DNA from: Acanthococcus lagerstroemiae
Lineage: Eukaryota > Arthropoda > Insecta > Hemiptera > Eriococcidae
DNA: 64,000 bases
Direction of reading: 5' to 3'
Assembly: GCA_031841125.1 (NCBI GenBank)
Contig: CM063113.1
Coordinates: 32,819,312-32,883,311 of the forward strand
In this document: positions 12,373 to 23,640 of the stretch, one piece after another
How the letters are laid out: the number at the start of each line of letters is the position of its first letter
How positions within the stretch are numbered: the first letter of the stretch is position 1
Made by a program: the position numbers and the translations under genes
The notes under the pieces: model-generated
Seen by the model: the letters and a program-made list of their open reading frames with translations, nothing else
Told to the model about the DNA's origin: nothing
The model's database searches: none

Positions 12373-15129
12373 ACGTAACTTCAGAAAAGGCCAAACTCAG
12401 ACCGTGCAATCGTGAGAATAATGCGTTCAAAGTTTCAGAAGGTAAACGTGTGGTATCAATGAGATGTTTATGTTTAACTTGTTAATAATATTGTTACAGG
12501 TAACCCGCTGTACTACACGAGAAATGTTACCGCAACACTGTAGCACAACCTGTTCTTTTTCTACAGCTGTTTAAAGTTGGGAGTTTATAGGCCCTTTTTG
12601 AGGTGACCAACATTTCCTTCATACAGTGAAATAAAATACCCGAAAAAATCATGGGATACTTGAAAGAAGCAAGAAAAATCACTTTATTCGAGGAATATGT
12701 GCTGTACAAAATAATAAAATGAGAGACAGACTCACGAACACTGAATGAAGGAACAAAATAAATTTGTGGTACCTTTGCGAAAATGGTAATATTCAAAATA
12801 TTGTACAGGTATCACCCAAAACCGAAGGCAGATATCCACGATTTCGTTTTATCACTATTTTGTTTTTTGTTCGAGGTCTCAAACTGAGAACAGCCATATC
12901 GCAGCGGTTTTTCAAGGTAGTGAGGTAGAGAAGGTCTCTTTTGACGGAGAATTGTACACAAAACCCGAATCTACAGTCGCCTTAAAAACGGCCTCAGCCT
13001 CATATACGTTCTTGGTGAAGTGACGTCGTCAGTTTACTACCTCCCCCCCCCCCTACTATCGGACAAAGAGTAATACCGGTTTTATATTTTATTTTTATTT
13101 TTAAAATTAGCTAAAAACTGGGAAAGGCAGATTTTTTACCCTAAGATCCAGTGAGACTGAATCACCACTAGCCAACAGATAGATGGACAGTCAAGTTATT
13201 ATAAAAACACACACACACACATTCACACAAAAGCACAAAAAACACCTAAAAACGGGATAAAAGACAAGTAGATAGAAAACTACATAAAAAAACATGAAAA
13301 TAGCTTCCACTCTACTAGAAGAAACCTAACAAGATCCTGAGCTCAAGCACCAAGATTTCTGTGGCTCTTCTGAATCCTATATTTTTGTATGTTCTGTTTA
13401 GCTGGCTGATGTGTCTTCGTCTTTTTTGGCCACTTGTCTGCCAGTTCTCTCTCCCACCGAGACTACCCTTTATCTTTATAAAACAAAAGAAAAAAGGCCT
13501 TGCGCCTAATATTTGTTACAAGGCTAGACAAAGTCAAACACCATCTCTATCGGGGGGAGGGGGAAGGGCACATGAGAAGAAGGTTCCTCTAGTTCTATTT
13601 GCTAAAAATTTTTGCGACACGTAAAATTTTGAGAGTTCGCCGCCTATGTTATCTCGTATCATGTGTGGTACACTCGAAATGCCAAACCTTACCCCTCCAA
13701 AACTGCGCTAAACGTTGGCCAAACTGAAATTACCTGTTACGCGATTATAAATCATCAGACGAAGTTGAAGCATCCCAATAAAGCCGGCCAAGATTTCTTG
13801 GGGTTCGAAAGCCCGATGAGCGGGTGTTAGAGACGGAGAGAGAGAGAGAGAGAGAGAATTGGGTGTTGGCCCAGATTCGACTGCGTCCGCGAGCCTAGAT
13901 ACGCGCTGTGCCAGCGTAGTGGGTTAAATGGATCGAAGTTGCACCTCTCGTTGTTTCTGTTTAGGCCAAAAAGTCGCTTCCCCTCGGCCACGGCCGCCGT
14001 GCACGGGCGCACGTTTCGCCTCCGTAAACACGAACCATCTTCGACGCAAATATATTGTATTTTACCCAGTTCTCGACTGTACTCGCGTGTCGTCTCTCCC
14101 CGCCGGGATATTCTCCAGCGAACGAATTTGCGCTCTGCCGATGTAGGCGAAATTTAATGAACTCGTAGGTACGGTTACGTGATATTTCACGTATTGCATT
14201 CGACGTTTCCGTCCACCCTCCTCCCCTATTTCATATTTTCACTCAGTCTCTGCAGCTGGAAAGCATTTCGTTCGTTCGCGAATAGGGGGGGGGGGCAGTA
14301 TCATGAAATTTGGAATTCTGTTGCACGAGACCAAAATGAGCGTCTTGGAAACACGATCTGGTTCCCAGGTGGTGTGTACATCTTCCTATACAAGTCTAAA
14401 GGTGCCCTCACATTTTCTGCCTGAAATGAATTCCCCGAATAAGGCAAATGGCGTCGTGTTTAGGCGAAAAGTGAAGTCTTATGTCAGGTCGCCATATTTG
14501 TTAGTTGTTTGAGTGACCTGGGCCCGTATGTCCGAGAGCGACAGGGGTAATTGAATTACCAAAATGAAATTTTGATATAACTAATATGTTATTCGCGATA
14601 ACAAACCCGGTATTAAGCTCAAGAGGCCCCCAGTCAAACAAGTAACAGGGAAGGGAGGGGTCACAATGTGTTTCTCGAGGGAAATGACGTGGTTTGATGA
14701 TCAAGTCCGATGTAACTGACCTATCGAGCTGATATTTTTATGGTGCACTTTCACACTCCTAATGTGCGTTAAGTTAGAATATGAGCCCAATTGGTATTTT
14801 GAGTCGGGGGCCAGAGGTACTTAGAGAGGGCGAAATCGGTTTTCTTTGAGGAATCTAAACTCATGAACCCCAAGTACTATCAAACTTTTGATGATCAAAG
14901 GTATCACTATTTTTTCTAGATCTACGAGTTCGCTGATGACTGTTGCAGGATCAACATATTTTTATAATTTTGACGTTATAGGGGTTGCGAGCCCCAGTGA
15001 ACAATTATTCAATGAAATCTTAAGACGGAAGGCTATATTCGGCGCAATGATTTTCTCTTCAAATATCTATAGGCTGTGCAGTACCCATATTAATTTAACT
15101 CTCATAAGAGTAAGGGAGAGTTCATCACC
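12373..15129. other. No gene recognised; simple repeats and a CpG-rich patch
   Basis: Contents seen: an (AC)n run near 13,206-13,222, a (GA)n run at about 13,834-13,857, and a CpG-rich patch at 13,860-14,160. The patch resembles promoter or 5' UTR sequence of arthropod genes, but I cannot attach it to an exon. The rest is AT-rich without recognisable structure. Confidence 0.4.
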
Positions 15130-17115
15130 ATCATCAAACTTTATTTTTACAAGTACTTTCTTACAATAAAGTGCGCACTCCTGGCCCTAGAATCGGGCAA
15201 AAGCCTCCCTCAGCCTGCTCCAGTCATTGCGGTCCTGGGCAATTCTTTGAAACGCTATGTCCAGAGCTGCCAAACCGTCCCCCATCCAAATCCTCTGTTT
15301 ACTTTCCTTTTTCCGTATTGTACCAAAGGTCAATTTGTGTAATTGTCCTAGTCTTGTACGTGACACCCACTCCATTTTTATATTTTTTATTAGCTGCGCA
15401 CTTTATTGTTTTTTATTTACCATTTTAGTTGAGATTTTAATGGTCTTTATTTTCTTTATCACCACAGGAATAAAAAATTAAATTCACAGGAACAAATTAC
15501 TCTTTCCACAGGAAAAATTTATATACAGCAAGAAAATAAATATTTCCCGGTAAAAAAAAAACATGAACAGGAAAAGTGACGAATGAACTGTAGAAAGACA
15601 ATTAGTCCCGAGAAAAAAATCACGAACCACATTTAAAACGCCCGTGAACTGTCTGAAATTTAATGTTTATGACAAATGAAAAATTTAGCATAATGGACTA
15701 AATTCCTCAATTAGATATTTTAGGGCAGGCTGAGTGAGTTAGATCTCTTACAAGTCTCGGATCGTTGCCAGGTTTTTTTTCTGAAGGTGCATTGGTAAAA
15801 GAGGAGACGAAAACGCCGCCATTCCTCATCATTTTCGAATAGGAATCTGAAATGGAGAAGACACTAATCACCACCCTCAGCTCTCTCCCCTACATCGGGC
15901 ATCCTCCTTCATCACGAGACCTCTCCTTCCGAACCTCCTTCTCCAACACATACCTTCTCCCCCACACCGTGCTGTGCCTCTTCACCCGCACGAGTCATCC
16001 TCTCGTCCAACACAACCCTCACAACGAAGCTTTTCCTCACGATCCCCTTTTCCAAATAAGACCCCCTGTCTAACCATAAATTCCCTTCCCAACCACAACT
16101 TCCTTCACCACCAAGAATTCGCACATATTCTGAGCCTCCCTCACTATGACCCCCTTACCCCATCACATCACTCATTTTAAGCCCCTCCTCAATCACGAAC
16201 TCCTGCCCCAATCACCACCTTCACGAGATCCTCCCCTCCTGTGAAAGGAAAAAAATCTCGTTCATACACCTATAAATACTGTGTGTGACGGATCTCGTGA
16301 TTTTCATTTTAAATGTGTGGGATTTCTAATTATTTTCCTGTGTACTTTATTTCTGTGCAAATTTTTTACTTTCCTGTGCTATTATATATTCCCCTATTAT
16401 TTTAGTATTGGCCAGATTCATGCTAGGACCTGCAGTCAGCCCGTTCCTGTCCAGTTCCTGTATCATGTCTTCTAATTTTTCTTTGTTGCTTGGTATCAGC
16501 ACTACATCATCAGCAAAGCGTAAATTATTTAAGAGTTCCCCGTTAATTTTTATACTTTTTTTTTTTTCAATCCAAATTTCTGAAAACTCTCTCTAGACCA
16601 CAGTTGAATAATAGTGGAGGTAAGGGGTCTCCCTACATTACTCCCCTTTGGACTGGAAAATAATTTCCAACTACATCTCTGTTACAATTCTACTTTCTAA
16701 CCCCTCATACATTTCCTTGATAATTTTGATAAAAATTTCCGGAACCCCTTGATTTTTTAGTGCTGACAGCAAGAATTTGTGGTTAAGTGAGTCAAAGGCT
16801 TTGGCAAAGTCTATGAAGGCCAGATGGAGTTCAACCTGGTATTCATTTAATTTCTCGATTAGCTGGTTAATGGCGTGGAGATGATCCGTTGTAGAGTAAC
16901 CCGGCCGAAATCCCGTCTGTTCTCTGGGTTGAATTAGAAACGGTTCTATCCTGCCTTCAATGACCTCAGCAAAAATCTTCGAAATACTTGAGCTCAGACT
17001 GATCGGTCTATAATTATTTATCTTATCTTCTTTCTCCTTTTTTAAAGATAAGAATGATATCTGAACGCTTCTAGTCTTTTAAAATTTTCTTCTCCTTCAG
17101 AATTTTGTTAAAGAA
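15130..17115 (-). mobile_element. RTE-type LINE relic (copy A)
   Basis: On the minus strand, 17,080-16,400 encodes a broken reverse transcriptase. It reads YRPISLSSSISKIF, then EQTGFRPGYSTTDHLHAINQ, LAFIDFAKAFDSLNHKFLL and, after stops, LNNLRFADDVVLIPS with the catalytic ADD motif and a following MNLANTKI. The conserved C-terminal tail AQDRNDWSRLREAF lies at 15,190-15,235. Between about 15,420 and 16,300 the expected coding is replaced by unrelated, partly pyrimidine-rich sequence. Internal stops and frameshifts show the copy is dead. Confidence 0.8.
15850..16240. repeat. Pyrimidine-rich degenerate repeat tract inside RTE copy A
   Basis: About 390 bp are strongly C/T/A-biased on the plus strand, with recurring strings such as TCACGAACTCC, CTTCCCCAACCACAA and TCACGAGATCC. 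The spacing is loose, near 25 bp, as in a decayed minisatellite. It interrupts the RTE relic. Not coding. Confidence 0.45.
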
Positions 17116-18714
17116 CCTAGTATTCATTTTGGGCTTTCGGTGCTCATAGGCTCATACTAAATGCATTGGTACTATGTGCTGTGTGGATAATTAAAGTGAT
17201 AGATCGTAGTGTGCAAGGGTGTGTGCTTCTTACCCCCCCCCCTCCCCTCAGCATACTTTTTTTCATATACTTTCTGAGGAATGTTATTTGTTTCATTAGC
17301 ATATTTCATGTATCAGCATGGTTTCATTCATTCAGGTACTTCGGCATTATTTGAAATAATCGGAAATGCAGAGCTGCATTTATAAAATAGGTAAAAACTA
17401 ATCGTAATTGGTGATAGGTTCTAAACTGGTACAGACATAAACACGTGTATCCCAGGGTAATCGTTATTTACTCCATTGATGGATTTCCCCTCGAATTTCC
17501 CCGGGTTCTGCTCTCAAATCGGTTCCAATTAAAGAAAATCCAGCCAAGCTTCAGGTTGGCCGGATTAGAGAAACTCGTGCCACAAGCACCCTCCAGGTTT
17601 CACCAAACTGAACAGATCGAGTACCACATTACAAAATTAACTTTTATTTGATCTTTATCACTATGGACCTCATATGATGACACCTGAGTAGGATTAGATT
17701 AAAAACTGAGCCACAGAATCGAGTTCAGCGACCTCGAAAAACTAAAAATCCAATACCATCACGAAAGTACAGCTAATTGATTTCAGCTTCTTTTGGTAGC
17801 ACACCATCAATCGGATCGAAAATTTACTTCAAAAACCAGCGACCTAGAAAATCAATAAATTGACTCTTATCTAGAGTTTTATTAAACCCTCCCGCACCCT
17901 GTTGGAGCCAACTCAGGACCCATAAACCCAGATTATAGAGTCATACTAGTTTATATTGAATCACAGTTAAATCACTTGTTCCTGACTTGGAGCACACATT
18001 TTTGATAAGTACATTTCAGTGTTGAGGAAAACTATTTTTTTTTTTTCTTTAAAAAACCAAAACTCCATATATTTATGTTTCCTGTAAGAAGGACTGGAGG
18101 CCTGTGGCACGTACCTATTCTTCTAATCTGGTCAATCTGAGACTTAACAGAAATTATTTTTTGATGTTATCGGAACCGATTTAGGAAGGGAACTCAAAGA
18201 GATTTTGTAGAGGAGAAATCCACCTAGACCACCCTAGTATATAGGTAACCAAATGGGTGTCGATATTTTATTTTGAATTTGGATTTTTTTCTTGTAAGTT
18301 TATTTTGTGTCTTATTAAAACGCACAGCCTCTTAATAGTACCTACTCACAGAGGTGGAACAAGGAAGCAATATTAGGAGGGGATAAGAATTTAAGGAGTT
18401 TTACTTCCTCCATCTCCCCTCTGAGTACTTAGATCATTTTTCGTTCTCACTATAAAAATTGAGAGAGTAAATAAACAAAATAGAAATACTTGAAGTTTTG
18501 ATGGATTCGTACTCTTCTGATTATTTTTCTTATTGACGAAAATTAAAACACCTCTTTAGAATTGAGCTGTCACATTTCTTCAATTCACAGATTCCCAACT
18601 AAGAAAAATACTTTTTTTCGGAAAACTTTCAAAATTCATCACAATGCCAGCATCTAGTTTTTTGTTTTTTTTTGGGGGGGAGGGGGAACAGGGAGGGGGA
18701 GGAGTCTTTGAGAC
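17116..18714. other. No gene recognised
   Basis: AT-rich sequence without supportable exons, RNA genes or clear repeats; only homopolymer runs are visible (C near 17,232, T near 18,030, G near 18,676). Confidence 0.4.
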
Positions 18715-19260
18715 TAGCTCAGACTTTTCAATCTTCAGTACTCGTGCCAGAATTACTTTGACTCTTTCAGACTTTTTTAGAACTCATTAAGGCTTCTATA
18801 AACTTGTTCAAAACTCGTTCACGACTCTTCATGACTACTTCAAACTTTTGCTAGTTGCTCTTCTATATATTTGTATAACCAAGACTTTTTAACTCAATAC
18901 TCATTTAAAACTCCCCCATGCTTTTTTAAGATGAGGTTCTCGTCTGTGATTCACTGACAGTTGGAGACGCGTTTAAAACTTTTCATTACTCAGACCTTAT
19001 AAGGAGCCTTCCAAAGCTTCGTCTGTACGTAAGTAGACGTTCTCTAGACACCATCCACAATGTTTAAGATCCGCTAAGCCTCTAAACACATATTTGAACT
19101 CTTTCAGACTTGATCGCCATTTTGTAATGCTCCTTGAAACCTAAGATTTCATCATAACTCGTGTGTCTCGTAAAACTTGTTCAAAACAGTAAAACTCTTC
19201 TGGATTTGCTTAAAACTTGCTATACGGCTTTTTAAGACTCTTTCATACCTTTATGAGCCT
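18715..19260. repeat. AGACT-rich degenerate repeat tract
   Basis: The stretch is dominated by short strings such as CAGACTTTT, AGAACTCATTAAGG, AAAACTCGTTC and AAGACTC, recurring roughly every 15-20 bp with many substitutions. The same texture recurs at several other places in the window in both orientations. Unit and origin are not resolved. Confidence 0.5.
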
Positions 19261-20008
19261 CTATATTACCGTCAGGCCGTTTTCTTTGGGAGGGGCAACC
19301 ATCCCTATTTCCTCCCCCGTGTATCCACATCATTCATGTGCCCGTGAGCTACTAATTAGTTACTATTTTTTCGAATTTTCAGCTTTTGAATACATAATAT
19401 ATTTCGTGTTTTTTTATCTGAAGCTAATAAAGACCAAATGAATTAAGGCACCTCCTTCCTACATTTGTTCTTTGGCATTGCTTCTTGTTTTTTCAGATCT
19501 CATAAATGATGTTCAGTATGATAATTTTCAAATATTTCTTAGCACCATTTGGCTGCCCCTTACCTCTCTGGGACGCTATAAAATACCGATTATAAGCGGC
19601 AAAATGCAAAACCCGGCGCTGTGATCTTGAATGGAATTGGTTGTAAGCTACGTTTTACAAATTACAAATAACCCTACACTAGACAAGCGAATTTCTTAAG
19701 CAACCCCGTTTGATATATATTTTCCTTCTGTGCCTTGTGAGTTCCCATTTTGAGGAGATTCGATTACAACTGTTGAATCTTACTTGGGTAAAAAAAGACT
19801 GGTACCCTTACAACAATACCAAAATTTCATCCAATCATATTCAACTGGGTTATTCAAAAATAGAAACCGGGAACTCTGTCTATTCAGCCAACTGCAGAGA
19901 CATCAATCTTACACCAAATTCTCGGATTCGGTAGATTCACTCCACCGGTTCTGACTCTCAGTTTTGTAATTTGTGAAACAGGCAACTGATATCGTAGTTT
20001 CGATAAAG

Positions 20009-20010
<2 letters not shown>

Positions 20011-20039
<29 letters not shown>

Positions 20040-20040
20040 A
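20011..20040 (+). repeat. (TTC)n microsatellite
   Basis: About eight tandem TTC/CTT triplets are followed by a T run. They lie ~330 bp upstream of the first identified exon of the plus-strand secreted-protein gene. Confidence 0.8.
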
Positions 20041-20358
20041 TGTGTGTGTGCGTGAACGTTATCTCTGTGGCACCGCGATAATGGAGTTGCAAAGTCTACC
20101 AGATAACGCCACACTCGACGTGTTGGTTGTGTCTTTTTTAAAACCCTCGATAAATATTTGTGTAGTGTATTCGCCGTCGACGCCGAATAAGAATGTAGAA
20201 AATTTTCTATAGATGTAATTAGCGTTACCGATTTTACCGTCTAGGCCATTCGGTTGGAACGTCGATCGCGAATTAGTGAAAGTTAATTATTATTCGCAAC
20301 GTTGTCCGTACTAACGGTGAGTGTTTGTTGCGTGTTACAGGTGTCTGTGTTAGTGGTC

Positions 20359-20441
20359 ATGTCCGCTATGACCATGCTGGCTGAGAGTGGAGCCCAAGGT
20401 ATACTGACACCACGGGCTCCCAATTTCCCGTACTTTGAGAG
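20359..20441 (+). CDS. Small secreted-type protein, N-terminal coding exon
   Basis: The exon follows an acceptor at 20,339-20,340 (TTACAG, with a TACTAAC branch-point match ~30 bp upstream) and ends before the donor GTAAGC at 20,442. Within it, ATG at 20,359 starts MSAMTMLAESGAQG, followed by ILTPRAPNFPYFER. The frame stays open upstream to the acceptor (VSVLVV before the ATG), so the real start may lie in an upstream exon I cannot find. In that case VSVLVVMSAMTMLAESGA would be a signal peptide cleaved near AESGA|QG. The phase (two bases left over) matches the exon at 42,223, giving 66 residues from this ATG. I do not recognise the family. Function unknown; secretion is inferred from the hydrophobic N-terminus. 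Confidence 0.65.
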
Positions 20442-20698
20442 GTAAGCACATTTTAACTGATAAGTATACCTATACAAGTACTGTCGACTGAGGTATGGAG
20501 AATATCGAACTAGTCGTGAAAGTTAAGCCTTACTCAGTGTGCAGCACGAAACAAAGGATCGAAAAATGGTCTAAGATCTCGAAAACGCGAGCATCTCCGG
20601 AAAAACTGAGGACAAAGGGCGCATTTTTGTCATTATTTTCTTCATTTTCCAAAAATTTTCCGGCAAAATGCACACATTTTTTAAGGTCTCAGTACATT

Positions 20699-20917
20699 TT
20701 CTTTTTTAATTCAACTCTCAATCCGAGTACTGTAATTCGCCCTTTCGAGCATTACCTGAAAGACGTCGGGGAGGCTATTAGTGGTGTCCTAGCCCTCTTC
20801 TCTTCTTGCTGAAAAACCGGCCTTGGTCGACATGTAGCGAGTCGCGAACGTGGGATCGAACTCAGGACCTCCGAATTCCGAGATTAGCGCGCTGTTCACT
20901 CGGCCAACCAGACCTCC
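20699..20917 (-). mobile_element. tRNA-derived SINE with perfect 15-bp TSD
   Basis: Identical 15-mers AGGTCTCAGTACATT at 20,684-20,698 and 20,918-20,932 bracket 219 bp. Read on the minus strand, the element begins with a tRNA-like head: A box TGGCCGAGTGAACAGCG and B box GAGTTCGATCCC, spaced as in a tRNA. It continues into unrelated body sequence and ends in an A-rich tail (GAATTAAAAAAGAAAA). The head resembles an invertebrate tRNA, but the anticodon stem pairs poorly, so it is not a functional tRNA gene. Internal Pol III promoter boxes and LINE-dependent mobilisation are expected for this class. Confidence 0.85.
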
Positions 20918-21397
20918 AGGTCTCAGTACATTGTACAGTGTCTTGTTTAATTCACGAACAGGAAATCAAAGCTCTAATTCTTCCATGTGATGCCTTGAAT
21001 TGAAGGCTCAAAGTGACCTTCTACCCTGACTACCTATATTCTGAATATATGACAAAATGAAAATGTCTTGACTTTCGCAAATATTTCCGAGTATTCGAGT
21101 ATTAGTGAGTCATCTACAGCCTGCTCCAGTCTTCATACTTGGCTTTCAGTGATCTTACTTTCAATGCTCTTCAAAATGTTTATTTCTACGAATATACATA
21201 CGCTAAAAATCAGACGTTTCACTCCTCTCACACTCCCAGTTAGAGAATACGTTAGACGGGTTGCCGCCCTAAAATTAACACCCATCAGGAAATTAGAATG
21301 CCGAGCTGATTGTTTCACAAGAAAATATTAAAATGATTCCAGAGGGAAATCGGTAAGGATAGCCAAGCTGGGAGATAAATACCGAGATAGACAGGCA

Positions 21398-21660
21398 CAG
21401 AGACGAAACTTGACTTTCAGCTGGGGGGGGGGGAGTGGAGAAGAAAAATTTGTCGACAAATATTCTTTAAAAATTAAGATTTTGTTGAAAATTTGAAAAT
21501 TTGCCGATTCCTTAATCAAAATATTTTTTAATTGAAAAAAAAAAGAATGAACAAACAAACAAACAAACAAACGTTCTTAGAAAATGAAAAATTCAAATGA
21601 ATAGTTTCAAAATTGGCCAATTGCCAAATTATTGAGGTATCCCCCATAGTTTCGTCCCTG
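21398..21660. mobile_element. hAT-like miniature element, copy 1 of a local pair
   Basis: Ends CAGAGACGAAACTTGA and, on the other strand, CAGGGACGAAACTATG are inverted repeats followed by G/C runs. Flanking 8-mers gacaggca and caaatgca match at 5 of 8. It shares its whole length with 22,345-22,596, including the AACAAAC microsatellite in the middle. Non-coding. Confidence 0.65.
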
Positions 21661-22344
21661 CAAATGCAGATTGGAACCTTATCCCCCAAGCACTCACATT
21701 TGCGCACATGAGCATACCCTAGTCTGAGGGGTAAGCTGGAAGGACGTTAGGAATACTTGAGAGCAACACATAACTTCCTTCACACATAAAGGTGGTCGTT
21801 ATTTACTCTAGATGATATTGTTTTCCTAAATTTCCTCTGATTCGACTCCTAAATTAATTCTAATAAAATCAAGAAAAAAAAATAAATCTTACAAAGTTTT
21901 AGGTCGATTGGATTAGGGGAATCCGCGCCTCACGCTCCTTTTCGTTCTTATGGGGAAAAACATGGATGAGTTTTGGCATTAGTTCCAGACTAAATTTCCC
22001 TCAAATATTCACCAGGACTAAAGCCCGTAAATTATGAATAGAACATTTGCTATCGGATTCAGCTTGTCATATTGGAAAATAAGTCTTTTGCTTTCAACTT
22101 TTAGATTTTAATAAAATGTTCAACTTTCTCAAAGTTTAGGCTCTAAATTCAGACAGAGACTCTAGTAAAACCAGAATGGGCATTGAAATTTAATATTCAA
22201 CATTTGCTACGGACTTTCTGTTTTTCGAAATGTCTTCCACATTTCAGCTTTGTTACAACCTTGCAGATAACGTTCGATACTCACCTTGAAACCTTCGGCT
22301 TTTGACTGACTAGTCTCTGACAGGAGTCCAGGACACTCCATTTT

Positions 22345-22596
22345 CAGAAACGAAATTTGACTTTCAGTTTGGGGAGGGTGAAAATGACAATTTTGCTGAC
22401 AAGATTTTGAAAAAGTTAAAAATTTGATGAGTCTTTAATCGAAATATTTTTAATTGAAAAAATAACAAAACAAAAAAGCAACCAAACAAACAAACATTCA
22501 TAAAAAGTGAAAAACTTAAATAAACAGTTTCAAAATTTGTCGACAGTGAAATTATTGGATGGCGTTTACCCCCCCCCCCCTATAGTTTCGTCTCTG
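22345..22596. mobile_element. hAT-like miniature element, copy 2 of a local pair
   Basis: Same family and orientation as 21,398-21,660: it starts CAGAAACGAAATTTGACTTT and ends CTATAGTTTCGTCTCTG, with the same internal order of T-rich, AACAAAC and GTTTCAAAAT segments. Substitutions and small indels indicate an old insertion or duplication. No matching target duplication is seen. Confidence 0.65.
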
Positions 22597-22689
22597 GACA
22601 GACAAACCGATAGAAAACCAGTCAGGTGGACAGACATTCGTAGTTGGTAAACGCTTGAGATTGGAAAATTATTTTTTGGTTACAGACCT

Positions 22690-23640
22690 CAAAGTTATGT
22701 AGTGAGCAATAACGCGTTTAAGACTTCCAGACTAAATCGGAATCCTTAAAACTTGTTTCAGACTGCTACAGGCTTCTTAAAGGCTCTTTTCAAGATGATT
22801 CCAGCCATGTTTAGCACTTTTAATTACTCTTCCAGGCATGTTAACGAAGCCTTAACACTCTTCCGGGCGCATCTTAGACTATTCCAGGTGTGGTTGAGAC
22901 TTTTTAAAACATTTCCGAAATGGCTGAAGACTTCTTGGAATTGACATTGATGAATCCTAGATAAAAAGGGTAGGGATACGTTTACCTCATAGCAAAAACC
23001 TAAGAAAGCCCCTCGTCTTCCCCGGTCAAAAAATTGGTCGTGAAGAAAACTTGTACGTTTTCCTTCACAAAAAAGAGAAGTTGTTGACCTCGAACTTTTT
23101 TTCTCTCAAATAATGAAGTCCTTTGGAGGAAGCATTTGCCTGCCATTTTCCAAACGAAATGAGTGATTGTCATTGTCGCGTAAAAACCTTACTCACGGAA
23201 ACTCGTTTAGAACTATATTAGATCTGATTCCAACCGTTTCAATATTTAAGATCTCTTAGATTCATGATTCATCCAGGGGAACTTTAGACTTTTTCAAACT
23301 CAAACAATTGTATAAGCTTCCTTAAGGCTCCTCAAAATCTCATTAAGATTCCATCAGACATGATTTAGCGTCTTGAATATTCCTCTGGACACTGGACAGG
23401 TGTAAGATTTATTAAAATTCTTCTAGATACATTGAAGGTACTTTGACTTTTTCGGACTTGTTTATATATAATTTAAAAGATTTTTCAGACAAGCTGAAAA
23501 CTACTCCATCTGTGTTTGATTGAAATTCTTGCGACTCTTTCAAACGTGTGCTAGACTTATTACGACTCGCCAAGACTCTTTTAAAATTTTTCTAGACCTA
23601 TTTTAGACTCTCGAAGACTCGCGCTTACGCCATAGAATCT
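22690..23640. repeat. AGACT-rich degenerate repeat tract
   Basis: Recurring strings (AAGACTTCCAGACTAA, TTCAGACTGCT, GTTGAGACTTTT, TTTAGACTTTTTCAAACTC) follow each other at roughly 15-25 bp across most of this stretch, in the same orientation as 18,715-19,260. A short open frame (22,753-22,944) is a by-product of the repeat. Confidence 0.45.

Noticed and set aside
20815..20915. Functional tRNA gene
   Set aside because: A and B boxes are present, but the anticodon stem pairs poorly and the segment is the head of a SINE bounded by target-site duplications.
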